DNA of 64,000 nucleotides from Proteus columbae. GTDB taxonomy: Bacteria; Pseudomonadota; Gammaproteobacteria; Enterobacterales; Enterobacteriaceae. Below, piece by piece: positions 11,725 to 24,225 of the stretch. The notes beneath the pieces are model-generated. The model made no database searches and was not told the DNA's origin. It saw only the letters and a program-made list of their open reading frames with translations. Where the stretch lies: NCBI RefSeq assembly GCF_009914335.1, contig NZ_CP043925.1:4030001-4094000 (forward strand), read 5' to 3'. A program made the position numbers and the translations under genes. Within the stretch, counting starts at the first letter, position 1. Every line of letters starts with the position of its first letter.

Positions 11725-12588
11725 ATGGCCGGCGCAAAAGAGATACGTTCGAAGATCGCCAGTGTGCAAAACACACAGAAGATCACTAAAGCGATGGAGA
11801 TGGTCGCCGCGTCGAAAATGCGTAAAACGCAGGAACGCATGGCAGCCAGCCGTCCTTATGCAGAAACCATGCGCAGTGTGATTGGTCACCTTGCGTTAGG
11901 GAATCTGGAATATAAACATCCATACCTCGAAGAGCGTGAAGTTAAACGTGTCGGGTACCTGGTTGTTTCGACCGACCGTGGTTTGTGTGGTGGTTTGAAC
12001 ATTAACTTGTTCAAAAAACTGCTGGCAGACATGAAAGAGTGGTCTGAAAAAGGTGTGCAGGTAGATTTAGCACTAATCGGTTCTAAAGCCGCTTCATTCT
12101 TTGGCTCAGTAGGCGGGAATGTTGTTGGTCAAGTAACTGGTATGGGTGATGATCCAAAACTGTCAGACCTTATCGGTCCAGTCAATATCATGTTGCAGGC
12201 TTATGACGAAGGTCGTTTAGATAAACTGTATGTGGTGGCAAATAAGTTCATCAATACCATGGCTCAAGAGCCTAAAATTCTTCAGGTTTTACCATTACCA
12301 CCAGGTGATGATGAAGAGCTGAAAGAAAAATCTTGGGATTATCTGTACGAACCTGATCCTAAGGCGTTACTGGATACTTTACTGCGTCGTTATATCGAAT
12401 CGCAAGTTTACCAGAGCGTCGTAGAGAACTTAGCGAGTGAGCAGGCCGCCCGAATGGTCGCGATGAAAGCCGCTACAGATAACGGTGGTAACCTGATTAA
12501 AGAACTGCAATTGGTGTACAACAAAGCACGCCAAGCAAGCATTACTCAGGAACTTACAGAAATTGTGTCTGGTGCAGCCGCGGTATAA
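11725..12588 (+). CDS. atpG: ATP synthase F1 subunit gamma
   Basis: The 287-residue central rotor shaft (E. coli 287). The N-terminal helix starts [20 protein letters not shown] and the C-terminal helix ends [13 protein letters not shown]; both are diagnostic and form the coiled coil inside the head. GAGGAG precedes the ATG. The 58-bp spacer after atpA holds a small inverted repeat (GGCCTAATAG and a near complement), perhaps an RNA processing or stability element. Confidence 0.98.
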   Translation: MAGAKEIRSKIASVQNTQKITKAMEMVAASKMRKTQERMAASRPYAETMRSVIGHLALGNLEYKHPYLEEREVKRVGYLVVSTDRGLCGGLNINLFKKLLADMKEWSEKGVQVDLALIGSKAASFFGSVGGNVVGQVTGMGDDPKLSDLIGPVNIMLQAYDEGRLDKLYVVANKFINTMAQEPKILQVLPLPPGDDEELKEKSWDYLYEPDPKALLDTLLRRYIESQVYQSVVENLASEQAARMVAMKAATDNGGNLIKELQLVYNKARQASITQELTEIVSGAAAV

Positions 12589-12595
12589 CAGCTAG

Positions 12596-14005
<1,410 letters not shown>

Positions 14006-14026
14006 TACGGCTGACGGGAGGTTGAT

Positions 14027-14443
14027 ATGGCTGATACATCGTTCTACCTGAAAGTTGTCAGCGCTGAAAAGCAGTTATATGACGGCGAAGTCAAACGAAT
14101 TCAGGTAACTGGTAGCGAAGGTGAGCTCGGTATTTATCCGCAGCATACCCCGTTATTAACTGCCATAAAACCGGGCATGGTACGTGTCGTAAAAACATCG
14201 GGTGAAGAAGAGGTTATCTACCTTTCTGGTGGTATTCTCGAAGTTCAACCGACAGGCGTCATTGTACTGGCAGATACAGCTATCCGTGGTCGTGATTTGG
14301 ATGAAGCGAAAGCGTTGGAATCTAAGCGTAAAGCTGAAGAACACATTCAATCCTCTCATGGTGATGTTGATTATGCTCAAGCATCAGCAGAATTAGCCAA
14401 AGCGATTGCAAAACTACGTGTAATCGAATTGACTCGACGTTGA
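14027..14443 (+). CDS. atpC: ATP synthase F1 subunit epsilon
   Basis: A 138-residue subunit (E. coli 139): an N-terminal beta sandwich ([19 protein letters not shown]) that joins gamma to the c-ring, and a C-terminal helical hairpin that can inhibit ATP hydrolysis. Last gene of the operon, with a strong terminator 23 bp downstream. Confidence 0.98.
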   Translation: MADTSFYLKVVSAEKQLYDGEVKRIQVTGSEGELGIYPQHTPLLTAIKPGMVRVVKTSGEEEVIYLSGGILEVQPTGVIVLADTAIRGRDLDEAKALESKRKAEEHIQSSHGDVDYAQASAELAKAIAKLRVIELTRR

Positions 14444-14465
14444 TGTAAATAGGCAGTCTATGAAT

Positions 14466-14502
14466 AAAAAAGCCAGTTGGTTCTTCACTAACTGGCTTTT
14501 TT
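14466..14502 (+). terminator. Rho-independent terminator of the atp operon
   Basis: Stem AAAAAGCCAGTT pairs with AACTGGCTTTTT around a short loop, followed by a T run. A textbook intrinsic terminator directly after atpC. Confidence 0.92.
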
Positions 14503-14595
14503 GCATCATGAAATATTTTGTGTGACGAAATATGTAGTATTATTTGGCATAAACAGGTTTACTTGCCATTCTTTACGGGAGTTATCGGGTTAATT

Positions 14596-15969
14596 ATGTC
14601 TAATTCAGCTAAAAGCGTTGTTATTCTTGCTGCGGGAAAAGGCACCCGCATGTATTCACAGTTACCTAAAGTTCTTCATAAACTTGCAGGTAAATCCATG
14701 GTTCAACATGTGATTGATACTGCCAAGTCATTAGGCGCTCAACAAACACACCTTGTCTATGGGCATGGTGGTGAACTAATGAAAGAAAAATTAGGTTCAC
14801 AACCTGTTAATTGGGTACTACAAGCAGAGCAACTAGGAACAGGTCACGCAATGCAACAAGCTGCGCCTTTCTTTGCTGATGATGAAGATATCCTGATGCT
14901 TTACGGTGATGTTCCACTTATCACTAAAGAAACGTTAGAACGTTTAATTGAAGTCAAACCAGAAGGCGGTATTGGTTTATTAACAGTTATTTTAGATAAC
15001 CCAACTGGCTATGGTCGTATTGTTCGTGAAAATGGCGAAGTGACGGGTATTATCGAACAAAAAGATGCGTCTGAAGAACAACTCAAAATTACTGAAATCA
15101 ACACGGGTATTTTGGTCGCTAATGGTGGTGATTTAAAACGTTGGTTAGGTAAACTCAATAATAATAATGCACAAAAAGAGTATTACATTACTGATATTAT
15201 CGCGTTAGCGTATAAAGAAGGTCGTAAAATTGAAACGGCTCATCCTCGTCGTCATAGTGAAATGGAAGGCGTGAATAACCGTTTACAACTGGCTACATTA
15301 GAACGTATTTACCAAACAGAACAGGCTGAACGCTTATTATTAGAAGGCGTCATGTTGCTTGATCCTGCTCGTTTTGATTTACGTGGTACGTTAACTCACG
15401 GTAAAGACGTCGTCATTGACACTAACGTGATTATTGAAGGCGATGTCACTTTAGGCAATAACGTTGAAATTGGTACGGGGTGTGTCCTGAAAAACTGTGT
15501 GATTGGTGATAATTCTATTATCAGCCCCTATACGGTGATCGAGGATGCAAACTTAGCTCAAGAGTGTACTGTTGGACCATTTGCACGCCTTCGTCCGGGT
15601 AGTGAATTAGCGGATAAAGCTCACGTTGGTAACTTTGTTGAGATGAAAAAAGCAAGCTTAGGTATTGGCTCTAAAGCGGGTCATCTGACTTACTTAGGCG
15701 ATACTGAAGTAGGCGCTAATGTTAATATCGGCGCAGGTACTATTACTTGTAACTACGATGGTGCGAATAAATTCAAAACAGTTATTGGTGATGACGTCTT
15801 TATTGGTTCAGATACCCAATTAGTCGCGCCAGTTACGGTTGCTAATGGTGCAACAATTGGTGCAGGAACAACACTCACTAAAAACGTGAATGAAAACGAA
15901 TTAGTGATCAGTCGAGTTAAGCAAACTCATATCAGTGGATGGAAACGTCCAGTGAAGAAAAAACAATAA
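14596..15969 (+). CDS. glmU: GlmU, bifunctional GlcN-1-P acetyltransferase / GlcNAc-1-P uridylyltransferase
   Basis: Makes UDP-GlcNAc, the precursor of peptidoglycan and LPS. The 457 residues (E. coli 456) have the N-terminal nucleotidyltransferase signature [11 protein letters not shown] and a C-terminal left-handed beta-helix of hexapeptide repeats with acetyltransferase site residues in GHLTYLGD and [14 protein letters not shown] chose the ATG at 14596; the open frame back to 14518 starts inside the promoter region and is not conserved. Confidence 0.97.
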   Translation: MSNSAKSVVILAAGKGTRMYSQLPKVLHKLAGKSMVQHVIDTAKSLGAQQTHLVYGHGGELMKEKLGSQPVNWVLQAEQLGTGHAMQQAAPFFADDEDILMLYGDVPLITKETLERLIEVKPEGGIGLLTVILDNPTGYGRIVRENGEVTGIIEQKDASEEQLKITEINTGILVANGGDLKRWLGKLNNNNAQKEYYITDIIALAYKEGRKIETAHPRRHSEMEGVNNRLQLATLERIYQTEQAERLLLEGVMLLDPARFDLRGTLTHGKDVVIDTNVIIEGDVTLGNNVEIGTGCVLKNCVIGDNSIISPYTVIEDANLAQECTVGPFARLRPGSELADKAHVGNFVEMKKASLGIGSKAGHLTYLGDTEVGANVNIGAGTITCNYDGANKFKTVIGDDVFIGSDTQLVAPVTVANGATIGAGTTLTKNVNENELVISRVKQTHISGWKRPVKKKQ

Positions 15970-15973
15970 TTTT

Positions 15974-16010
15974 AAGAAAAGGGCGTATATTTCATTAGCG
16001 CCCTTTTCTT
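15974..16010 (+). terminator. Terminator or processing hairpin after glmU
   Basis: AAGAAAAGGGCG pairs with CGCCCTTTTCTT across a 13-base loop, giving a 12-bp perfect stem 4 bp after the glmU stop. In E. coli the glmU-glmS mRNA is cleaved near the glmU stop, so this hairpin could mark a 3' end as well as terminate. Confidence 0.8.
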
Positions 16011-16129
16011 GTACGCTATTATTCTAAAAACAAAAAAATATCCTCGCTTTCTACAATGGCTTGGGGAACAAACTAATCAGGTATAAGACATCCAAGTGCG
16101 AATAAACGCACAGTTTTAGGAATAACACA

Positions 16130-17956
16130 ATGTGTGGAATAGTAGGTGCAGTTGCACAACGCGATATCGCTGAAATCTTAATTGAAGGCTTACGTCGTTT
16201 AGAATACCGCGGTTATGACTCTGCGGGTTTAGCGGTTGTGGATAATGACTGTAAAATGACACGTCTGCGTGAAGCTGGCAAAGTACAAATGCTGGCGGAA
16301 GAAGCAGAAAAAACACAAGTGATTGGTGGTACAGGTATTGCTCATACTCGCTGGGCAACACATGGTGAACCTTGTGAAGATAATGCGCATCCTCATGTAT
16401 CAGGTACGATTGCAGTTGTACATAATGGCATTATCGAAAACTATCAAGAACTGAAAGCAGAATTAATTAAAAAAGGGTATCAGTTTGCTTCTCAAACTGA
16501 CACTGAAGTGATTGCTCACCTTGTTAACTGGGAACAGCGCCAAGGTGGTACATTACGTGAAGTTGTACAACGTGTTATTCCTCAATTACGTGGTGCTTAC
16601 GGTACCGTTATTATGGATAGCCGTACACCTGAGTTATTAGTCGCTGCTCGCTCTGGTAGCCCGCTGGTGGTAGGTCTTGGCGTGGGTGAAAACTTCCTTG
16701 CTTCTGACCAATTGGCTCTATTACCCGTTACCCGCCGCTTTATCTATCTTGAAGAAGGGGATATTGTCGAGGTCACTCGTCGCCATGTTCATATTTTTGA
16801 TGTGAATGGCGAAGAAGTTGTTCGTGATACGATTGAATCAAATGTTCAATACGATGCGGGTGATAAAGGTGTTTACCGTCACTACATGCAAAAAGAGATC
16901 TATGAACAGCCTCTGGCGATTAAAAACACGCTTGAAGGTCGTTTAAAATCAGAAACGATTGATCTAAGTGAACTAGGATCTAAAGCTGAAGATATCTTAT
17001 CTAAAGTTGAACATATTCAAATTGTAGCTTGTGGTACTTCTTATAACGCAGGTATGGTTTCACGTTATTGGTTTGAGTCCTTAGCGGGTATTCCTTGTGA
17101 TGTCGAAATTGCATCAGAATATCGCTACCGTAAACCAGCAACTCGCCGTAACAGTTTGCTGATTACATTATCTCAATCAGGTGAAACAGCAGATACATTA
17201 GCTGCATTGCGTTTATCTAAAGAGTTAGGTTATTTATCTTCTTTAGCTATTTGTAACGTTGCAGGCTCTTCTTTGGTTCGTGAGTCTGAATTTGTTTTAA
17301 TGACTAAAGCGGGTGCTGAAATTGGTGTTGCATCAACCAAAGCATTTACCACACAGTTAACCGTTCTATTAATGCTGGTGGCATATATGGGACGAATTAA
17401 AGGTGTCGCGACATTAGAGCAAGAAGTTTCAACTGCATTACATGCATTACCAAGCCGTATTGAAAGCATGCTATCGAAAGATAAAGTAATTGAAGCGTTA
17501 GCTGAAGACTTCTCAGAAAAAAGCCATGCTTTATTCTTAGGTCGTGGCGACCAATACCCGATTGCGGTAGAAGGTGCATTAAAGCTAAAAGAGATCTCTT
17601 ATATTCATGCTGAAGCTTATGCTGCTGGTGAATTAAAACATGGTCCATTAGCATTAATTGATGCGGATATGCCTGTTATCATCATTGCGCCAAACAATGA
17701 GCTATTAGAGAAATTAAAATCTAATATTGAAGAAGTACGTGCGCGTGGTGGCTTACTGTATGTATTTGCGGATCAAGATGCAGGCTTTGAAGAAAACGAA
17801 ACGATGAAGTTAATTTCTTTACCTCATGTTGAAGAGCTTATCGCACCTATTTTCTATACTGTACCATTACAGTTGTTATCTTATCATGTTGCTTTAATTA
17901 AAGGCACAGATGTAGACCAACCTCGTAACTTAGCAAAATCGGTTACAGTTGAATAA
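16130..17956 (+). CDS. glmS: GlmS, glutamine:fructose-6-phosphate aminotransferase
   Basis: Produces glucosamine-6-phosphate from glutamine and fructose-6-phosphate. 608 residues (E. coli 609). The N-terminal MCGIVGAV exposes the catalytic Cys after Met removal; two SIS sugar-isomerase domains follow, and the end is the conserved [11 protein letters not shown]. The last 30 or so bases form the recognition site of TnsD, and Tn7 sits 25 bp after the stop, so the gene remains intact. The leader 16011-16129 may be a target of GlmZ-type small RNA control; this is inferred from E. coli only. Confidence 0.98.
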   Translation: MCGIVGAVAQRDIAEILIEGLRRLEYRGYDSAGLAVVDNDCKMTRLREAGKVQMLAEEAEKTQVIGGTGIAHTRWATHGEPCEDNAHPHVSGTIAVVHNGIIENYQELKAELIKKGYQFASQTDTEVIAHLVNWEQRQGGTLREVVQRVIPQLRGAYGTVIMDSRTPELLVAARSGSPLVVGLGVGENFLASDQLALLPVTRRFIYLEEGDIVEVTRRHVHIFDVNGEEVVRDTIESNVQYDAGDKGVYRHYMQKEIYEQPLAIKNTLEGRLKSETIDLSELGSKAEDILSKVEHIQIVACGTSYNAGMVSRYWFESLAGIPCDVEIASEYRYRKPATRRNSLLITLSQSGETADTLAALRLSKELGYLSSLAICNVAGSSLVRESEFVLMTKAGAEIGVASTKAFTTQLTVLLMLVAYMGRIKGVATLEQEVSTALHALPSRIESMLSKDKVIEALAEDFSEKSHALFLGRGDQYPIAVEGALKLKEISYIHAEAYAAGELKHGPLALIDADMPVIIIAPNNELLEKLKSNIEEVRARGGLLYVFADQDAGFEENETMKLISLPHVEELIAPIFYTVPLQLLSYHVALIKGTDVDQPRNLAKSVTVE

Positions 17957-17979
17957 ATAAAGTCAAAGTTAACTTTATT
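17956..17979 (+). terminator. Small hairpin right after glmS
   Basis: AATAAAGT pairs with ACTTTATT (8 bp) starting at the last base of the glmS stop. It has no T run of its own and is AT-only at its ends, so it is weak. The Tn7 target duplication begins within its right arm. Confidence 0.4.
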
Positions 17980-17981
17980 CT
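17977..17981. repeat. Tn7 target-site duplication, left copy (ATTCT)
   Basis: The five bases before the terminal TGTGGGCGG of Tn7R are ATTCT, and the same five follow the ACA end of Tn7L at 31196-31200. Tn7 makes 5-bp duplications, so this marks a simple insertion with no later end rearrangement. Confidence 0.95.
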
Positions 17982-18070
17982 TGTGGGCGGACAATAAAGT
18001 CTTAAACTGAACAAAATAGATCTAAACTATGACAATAAAGTCTTAAACTAGACAGAATAGTTGTAAACTG
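17982..18070. repeat. Tn7 right end with four TnsB sites
   Basis: Four overlapping copies of the 22-bp TnsB-binding repeat can be read as GACAATAAAGTCTTAAACT (17990), ACAAAATAGATCTAAACTA, GACAATAAAGTCTTAAACTA and GACAGAATAGTTGTAAACTG. The close packing is typical of Tn7R, where TnsB binding also represses the tnsA promoter. Confidence 0.93.
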
Positions 18071-18075
18071 AAATC

Positions 18076-18109
18076 AGTCCAGTTATGCTGTGAAAAAGCA
18101 TACTGGACT
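18076..18109 (+). terminator. Terminator-like hairpin between Tn7R and tnsA
   Basis: AGTCCAGT plus ATGCT pairs with AGCAT plus ACTGGACT, with one bulged T, and TTTTGTT follows. It lies 6 bp before the tnsA ATG, so it could both end glmS readthrough and shape the tnsA leader. It closely resembles the glmS terminator displaced to 31206-31240. Confidence 0.6.
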
Positions 18110-18115
18110 TTTGTT

Positions 18116-18937
18116 ATGGCTAAAGCAAACTCTTCATTTTCTGAAGTGCAAATTGCCCGTCGTATTAAAGAGGGGCGTGGCCAAGGGCATGGTAAAGACT
18201 ATATTCCATGGCTAACAGTACAAGAAGTTCCTTCTTCAGGTCGTTCCCACCGTATTTATTCTCATAAGACGGGACGAGTCCATCATTTGCTATCTGACTT
18301 AGAGCTTGCTGTTTTTCTCAGTCTTGAGTGGGAGAGCAGCGTGCTAGATATACGCGAGCAGTTCCCCTTATTACCTAGTGATACCAGGCAGATTGCAATA
18401 GATAGTGGTATTAAGCATCCTGTTATTCGTGGTGTAGATCAGGTTATGTCTACTGATTTTTTAGTGGACTGCAAAGATGGTCCTTTTGAGCAGTTTGCTA
18501 TTCAAGTCAAACCTGCAGCAGCCTTACAAGACGAGCGTACCTTAGAAAAACTAGAACTAGAGCGTCGCTATTGGCAGCAAAAGCAAATTCCTTGGTTCAT
18601 TTTTACTGATAAAGAAATAAATCCCGTAGTAAAAGAAAATATTGAATGGCTTTATTCAGTGAAAACAGAAGAAGTTTCTGCGGAGCTTTTAGCACAACTA
18701 TCCCCATTGGCCCATATCCTGCAAGAAAAAGGAGATGAAAACATTATCAATGTCTGTAAGCAGGTTGATATTGCTTATGATTTGGAGTTAGGCAAAACAT
18801 TGAGTGAGATACGAGCCTTAACCGCAAATGGTTTTATTAAGTTCAATATTTATAAGTCTTTCAGGGCAAATAAGTGTGCAGATCTCTGTATTAGCCAAGT
18901 AGTGAATATGGAGGAGTTGCGCTATGTGGCAAATTAA
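18116..18937 (+). CDS. tnsA: TnsA, Tn7 transposase endonuclease subunit
   Basis: A 273-residue protein that cuts the 5' ends of Tn7 and so makes transposition cut-and-paste. It has a type II restriction endonuclease-like fold; the known catalytic residues are in place as E63, D114 and K132 (counted in this sequence). The C-terminal part contacts TnsC. It overlaps tnsB by 14 bp. No disruption, so the subunit should be active. Confidence 0.98.
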   Translation: MAKANSSFSEVQIARRIKEGRGQGHGKDYIPWLTVQEVPSSGRSHRIYSHKTGRVHHLLSDLELAVFLSLEWESSVLDIREQFPLLPSDTRQIAIDSGIKHPVIRGVDQVMSTDFLVDCKDGPFEQFAIQVKPAAALQDERTLEKLELERRYWQQKQIPWFIFTDKEINPVVKENIEWLYSVKTEEVSAELLAQLSPLAHILQEKGDENIINVCKQVDIAYDLELGKTLSEIRALTANGFIKFNIYKSFRANKCADLCISQVVNMEELRYVAN

Positions 18938-21032
18938 TGAGGTTGTGCTATTTGATAATGATCCGTATCGCATTTTGGCTATAGAGGATGGCCAAGTTGT
19001 CTGGATGCAAATAAGCGCTGATAAAGGAGTTCCACAAGCTAGGGCTGAGTTGTTGCTAATGCAGTATTTAGATGAAGGCCGCTTAGTTAGAACTGATGAC
19101 CCTTATGTACATCTTGATTTAGAAGAGCCGTCTGTAGATTCTGTCAGCTTCCAGAAGCGCGAGGAGGATTATCGAAAAATTCTTCCTATTATTAATAGTA
19201 AGGATCGTTTCGACCCTAAAGTCAGAAGCGAACTCGTTGAGCATGTGGTCCAAGAACATAAGGTTACTAAGGCTACAGTTTATAAGTTGTTACGCCGTTA
19301 CTGGCAGCGTGGTCAAACGCCTAATGCATTAATTCCTGACTACAAAAACAGCGGTGCACCAGGGGAAAGACGTTCAGCGACAGGAACAGCAAAGATTGGC
19401 CGAGCCAGAGAATATGGTAAGGGTGAAGGAACCAAGGTAACGCCCGAGATTGAACGCCTTTTTAGGTTGACCATAGAAAAGCACCTGTTAAATCAAAAAG
19501 GTACAAAGACCACCGTTGCCTATAGACGATTTGTGGACTTGTTTGCTCAGTATTTTCCTCGCATTCCCCAAGAGGATTACCCAACACTACGTCAGTTTCG
19601 TTATTTTTATGATCGAGAATACCCTAAAGCTCAGCGCTTAAAGTCTAGAGTTAAAGCAGGGGTATATAAAAAAGACGTACGACCCTTAAGTAGTACAGCC
19701 ACTTCTCAGGCGTTAGGCCCTGGGAGTCGTTATGAGATTGATGCCACGATTGCTGATATTTATTTAGTGGATCATCATGATCGCCAAAAAATCATAGGAA
19801 GACCAACGCTTTACATTGTGATTGATGTGTTTAGTCGGATGATCACGGGCTTTTATATCGGCTTTGAAAATCCGTCTTATGTGGTGGCGATGCAGGCTTT
19901 TGTAAATGCTTGCTCTGACAAAACGGCCATTTGTGCCCAGCATGATATTGAGATTAGTAGCTCAGACTGGCCGTGTGTAGGTTTGCCAGATGTGTTGCTA
20001 GCGGACCGTGGCGAATTAATGAGTCATCAGGTCGAAGCCTTAGTTTCTAGTTTTAATGTGCGAGTGGAAAGTGCTCCACCTAGACGTGGCGATGCTAAAG
20101 GCATAGTGGAAAGCACTTTTAGAACACTACAAGCCGAGTTTAAGTCCTTTGCACCTGGCATTGTAGAGGGCAGTCGGATCAAAAGCCATGGTGAAACAGA
20201 CTATAGGTTAGATGCATCTCTGTCGGTATTTGAGTTCACACAAATTATTTTGCGTACGATCTTATTCAGAAATAACCATCTGGTGATGGATAAATACGAT
20301 CGAGATGCTGATTTTCCTACAGATTTACCGTCTATTCCTGTCCAGCTATGGCAATGGGGTATGCAGCATCGTACAGGTAGTTTAAGGGCTGTGGAGCAAG
20401 AGCAGTTGCGAGTAGCGTTACTGCCTCGCCGAAAGGTCTCTATTTCTTCATTTGGCGTTAATTTGTGGGGTTTGTATTACTCGGGGTCAGAGATTCTGCG
20501 TGAGGGTTGGTTGCAGCGGAGCACTGATATAGCTAGACCTCAACATTTAGAAGCGGCTTATGACCCAGTGCTGGTTGATACGATTTATTTGTTTCCGCAA
20601 GTTGGCAGCCGTGTATTTTGGCGCTGTAATCTGACGGAACGTAGTCGGCAGTTTAAAGGTCTCTCATTTTGGGAGGTTTGGGATATACAAGCACAAGAAA
20701 AACACAATAAAGCCAATGCGAAGCAGGATGAGTTAACTAAACGCAGGGAGCTTGAGGCGTTTATTCAGCAAACCATTCAGAAAGCGAATAAGTTAACGCC
20801 CAGTACTACTGAGCCCAAATCAACACGCATTAAGCAGATTAAAACTAATAAAAAAGAAGCCGTGACCTCGGAGCGTAAAAAACGTGCGGAGCATTTGAAG
20901 CCAAGCTCTTCAGGTGATGAGGCTAAAGTTATTCCTTTCAACGCAGTGGAAGCGGATGATCAAGAAGATTACAGCCTACCCACATACGTGCCTGAATTAT
21001 TTCAGGATCCACCAGAAAAGGATGAGTCATGA
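18924..21032 (+). CDS. tnsB: TnsB, Tn7 DDE transposase
   Basis: A 702-residue retroviral integrase-superfamily transposase that binds the 22-bp end repeats, cuts the 3' ends and joins them to the target. The DDE triad is intact at D273, D361 and E396. N-terminal winged helices bind DNA; the lysine- and serine-rich tail (about 580-702) holds the TnsC-interacting end. It overlaps tnsA by 14 bp and tnsC by 4 bp. Confidence 0.98.
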
Positions 21033-22696
21033 GTGCTACCCGGATTCAAGCAGTTTATCGTGATACGGGGGTAGAGGCTTATCGTGATAATCCTTTTATC
21101 GAGGCCTTACCACCATTACAAGAGTCAGTGAATAGTGCTGCATCACTGAAATCCTCTTTACAGCTTACTTCCTCTGACTTGCAAAAGTCCCGTGTTATCA
21201 GAGCTCATACCATTTGTCGTATTCCAGATGACTATTTTCAGCCATTAGGTACGCATTTGCTACTAAGTGAGCGTATTTCGGTCATGATTCGAGGTGGCTA
21301 CGTAGGCAGAAATCCTAAAACAGGAGATTTACAAAAGCATTTACAAAATGGTTATGAGCGTGTTCAAACGGGAGAGTTGGAGACATTTCGCTTTGAGGAG
21401 GCACGATCTACGGCACAAAGCTTATTGTTAATTGGTTGTTCTGGTAGTGGGAAGACGACCTCTCTTCATCGTATTCTAGCCACGTATCCTCAGGTGATTT
21501 ACCATCGTGAACTCAATGTAGAGCAGGTGGTGTATTTGAAAATAGACTGCTCGCATAATGGTTCGCTAAAAGAAATCTGCTTGAATTTTTTCAGAGCGTT
21601 GGATCGAGCCTTGGGCTCGAACTATGAGCGTCGTTATGGCTTAAAACGTCATGGTATAGAAACCATGTTGGCTTTGATGTCGCAAATAGCCAATGCACAT
21701 GCTTTAGGGTTGTTGGTTATTGATGAAATTCAGCATTTAAGCCGCTCTCGTTCGGGTGGATCTCAAGAGATGCTGAACTTTTTTGTGACGATGGTGAATA
21801 TTATTGGCGTACCAGTGATGTTGATTGGTACCCCTAAAGCACGAGAGATTTTTGAGGCTGATTTGCGGTCTGCACGTAGAGGGGCAGGGTTTGGAGCTAT
21901 ATTCTGGGATCCTATACAACAAACGCAACGTGGAAAGCCCAATCAAGAGTGGATCGCTTTTACGGATAATCTTTGGCAATTACAGCTTTTACAACGCAAA
22001 GATGCGCTGTTATCGGATGAGGTCCGTGATGTGTGGTATGAGCTAAGCCAAGGAGTGATGGACATTGTAGTAAAACTTTTTGTACTCGCTCAGCTCCGTG
22101 CGCTAGCTTTAGGCAATGAGCGTATTACCGCTGGTTTATTGCGGCAAGTGTATCAAGATGAGTTAAAGCCTGTGCACCCCATGCTAGAGGCATTACGCTC
22201 GGGTATCCCAGAACGCATTGCTCGTTATTCTGATCTAGTCGTTCCCGAGATTGATAAACGGTTAATCCAACTTCAGCTAGATATCGCAGCGATACAAGAA
22301 CAAACACCAGAAGAAAAAGCCCTTCAAGAGTTAGATACCGAAGATCAGCGTCATTTATATCTGATGCTGAAAGAGGATTACGATTCAAGCCTGTTAATTC
22401 CCACTATTAAAAAAGCGTTTAGCCAGAATCCAACGATGACAAGACAAAAGTTACTGCCTCTTGTTTTGCAGTGGTTGATGGAAGGCGAAACGGTAGTGTC
22501 AGAACTAGAAAAGCCCTCCAAGAGTAAAAAGGTTTCGGCTATAAAGGTAGTCAAGCCCAGCGACTGGGATAGCTTGCCTGATACGGATTTACGTTATATC
22601 TATTCACAACGCCAACCTGAAAAAACCATGCATGAACGGTTAAAAGGGAAAGGGGTAATAGTGGATATGGCGAGCTTATTTAAACAAGCAGGTTAG
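21029..22696 (+). CDS. tnsC: TnsC, AAA+ regulator of Tn7 transposition
   Basis: A 555-residue AAA+ ATPase that links the target selectors (TnsD or TnsE) to the TnsAB transposase and takes part in target immunity. The Walker A loop is GCSGSGKTT and the Walker B region [10 protein letters not shown]. It starts in ATGA overlap with tnsB and ends 2 bp before tnsD. Confidence 0.98.
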
Positions 22697-22698
22697 CC

Positions 22699-24225
22699 AT
22701 GAGAAACTTTCCTGTTCCGTACTCGAATGAGCTGATTTATAGCACTATTGCACGGGCAGGCGTTTATCAAGGGATTGTTAGTCCTAAGCAGCTGTTGGAT
22801 GAGGTGTATGGCAACCGCAAGGTGGTCGCTACCTTAGGTCTGCCCTCGCATTTAGGTGTGATAGCAAGACATCTACATCAAACAGGACGTTACGCTGTTC
22901 AGCAGCTTATTTATGAGCATACCTTATTCCCTTTATATGCTCCGTTTGTAGGCAAGGAGCGCCGAGACGAAGCTATTCGGTTAATGGAGTACCAAGCGCA
23001 AGGTGCGGTGCATTTAATGCTAGGAGTCGCTGCTTCTAGAGTTAAGAGCGATAACCGCTTTAGATACTGCCCTGATTGCGTTGCTCTTCAGCTAAATAGG
23101 TATGGGGAAGCCTTTTGGCAACGAGATTGGTATTTGCCCGCTTTGCCATATTGTCCAAAACACGGTGCTTTAGTCTTCTTTGATAGAGCTGTAGATGATC
23201 ACCGACATCAATTTTGGGCTTTGGGTCATACTGAGCTGCTTTCAGACTACCCCAAAGACTCCCTATCTCAATTAACAGCACTAGCTGCTTATATAGCCCC
23301 TCTGTTAGATGCTCCACGAGCGCAAGAGCTTTCCCCAAGCCTTGAGCAGTGGACGCTGTTTTATCAGCGCTTAGCGCAGGATCTAGGGCTAACCAAAAGC
23401 AAGCACATTCGTCATGACTTGGTGGCGGAGAGAGTGAGGCAGACTTTTAGTGATGAGGCACTAGAGAAACTGGATTTAAAGTTGGCAGAGAACAAGGACA
23501 CGTGTTGGCTGAAAAGTATATTCCGTAAGCATAGAAAAGCCTTTAGTTATTTACAGCATAGTATTGTGTGGCAAGCCTTATTGCCAAAACTAACGGTTAT
23601 AGAAGCGCTACAGCAGGCAAGTGCTCTTACTGAGCACTCTATAACGACAAGACCTGTTAGCCAGTCTGTGCAACCTAACTCTGAAGATTTATCTGTTAAG
23701 CATAAAGACTGGCAGCAACTAGTGCATAAATACCAAGGAATTAAGGCGGCAAGACAGTCTTTAGAGGGTGGGGTGCTATACGCTTGGCTTTACCGACATG
23801 ACAGGGATTGGCTAGTTCACTGGAATCAACAGCATCAACAAGAGCGTCTGGCACCCGCCCCTAGAGTTGATTGGAACCAAAGAGATCGAATTGCTGTACG
23901 ACAACTATTAAGAATCATAAAGCGTCTAGATAGTAGCCTTGATCACCCAAGAGCGACATCGAGCTGGCTGTTAAAGCAAACTCCTAACGGAACCTCTCTT
24001 GCAAAAAATCTACAGAAACTGCCTTTGGTAGCGCTTTGCTTAAAGCGTTACTCAGAGAGTGTGGAAGATTATCAAATTAGACGGATTAGCCAAGCTTTTA
24101 TTAAGCTTAAACAGGAAGATGTTGAGCTTAGGCGCTGGCGATTATTAAGAAGTGCAACGTTATCTAAAGAGCGGATAACTGAGGAAGCACAAAGATTCTT
24201 GGAAATGGTTTATGGGGAAGAGTGA
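22699..24225 (+). CDS. tnsD: TnsD, attTn7-specific target selector
   Basis: A 508-residue TniQ-family DNA-binding protein that recognises the end of glmS and recruits TnsC, explaining the location of this element. The zinc-binding segment is visible as YCPDC followed by YCPKHG about 35 residues later. Its stop abuts the GTG start of tnsE. Confidence 0.97.
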   Translation: MRNFPVPYSNELIYSTIARAGVYQGIVSPKQLLDEVYGNRKVVATLGLPSHLGVIARHLHQTGRYAVQQLIYEHTLFPLYAPFVGKERRDEAIRLMEYQAQGAVHLMLGVAASRVKSDNRFRYCPDCVALQLNRYGEAFWQRDWYLPALPYCPKHGALVFFDRAVDDHRHQFWALGHTELLSDYPKDSLSQLTALAAYIAPLLDAPRAQELSPSLEQWTLFYQRLAQDLGLTKSKHIRHDLVAERVRQTFSDEALEKLDLKLAENKDTCWLKSIFRKHRKAFSYLQHSIVWQALLPKLTVIEALQQASALTEHSITTRPVSQSVQPNSEDLSVKHKDWQQLVHKYQGIKAARQSLEGGVLYAWLYRHDRDWLVHWNQQHQQERLAPAPRVDWNQRDRIAVRQLLRIIKRLDSSLDHPRATSSWLLKQTPNGTSLAKNLQKLPLVALCLKRYSESVEDYQIRRISQAFIKLKQEDVELRRWRLLRSATLSKERITEEAQRFLEMVYGEE

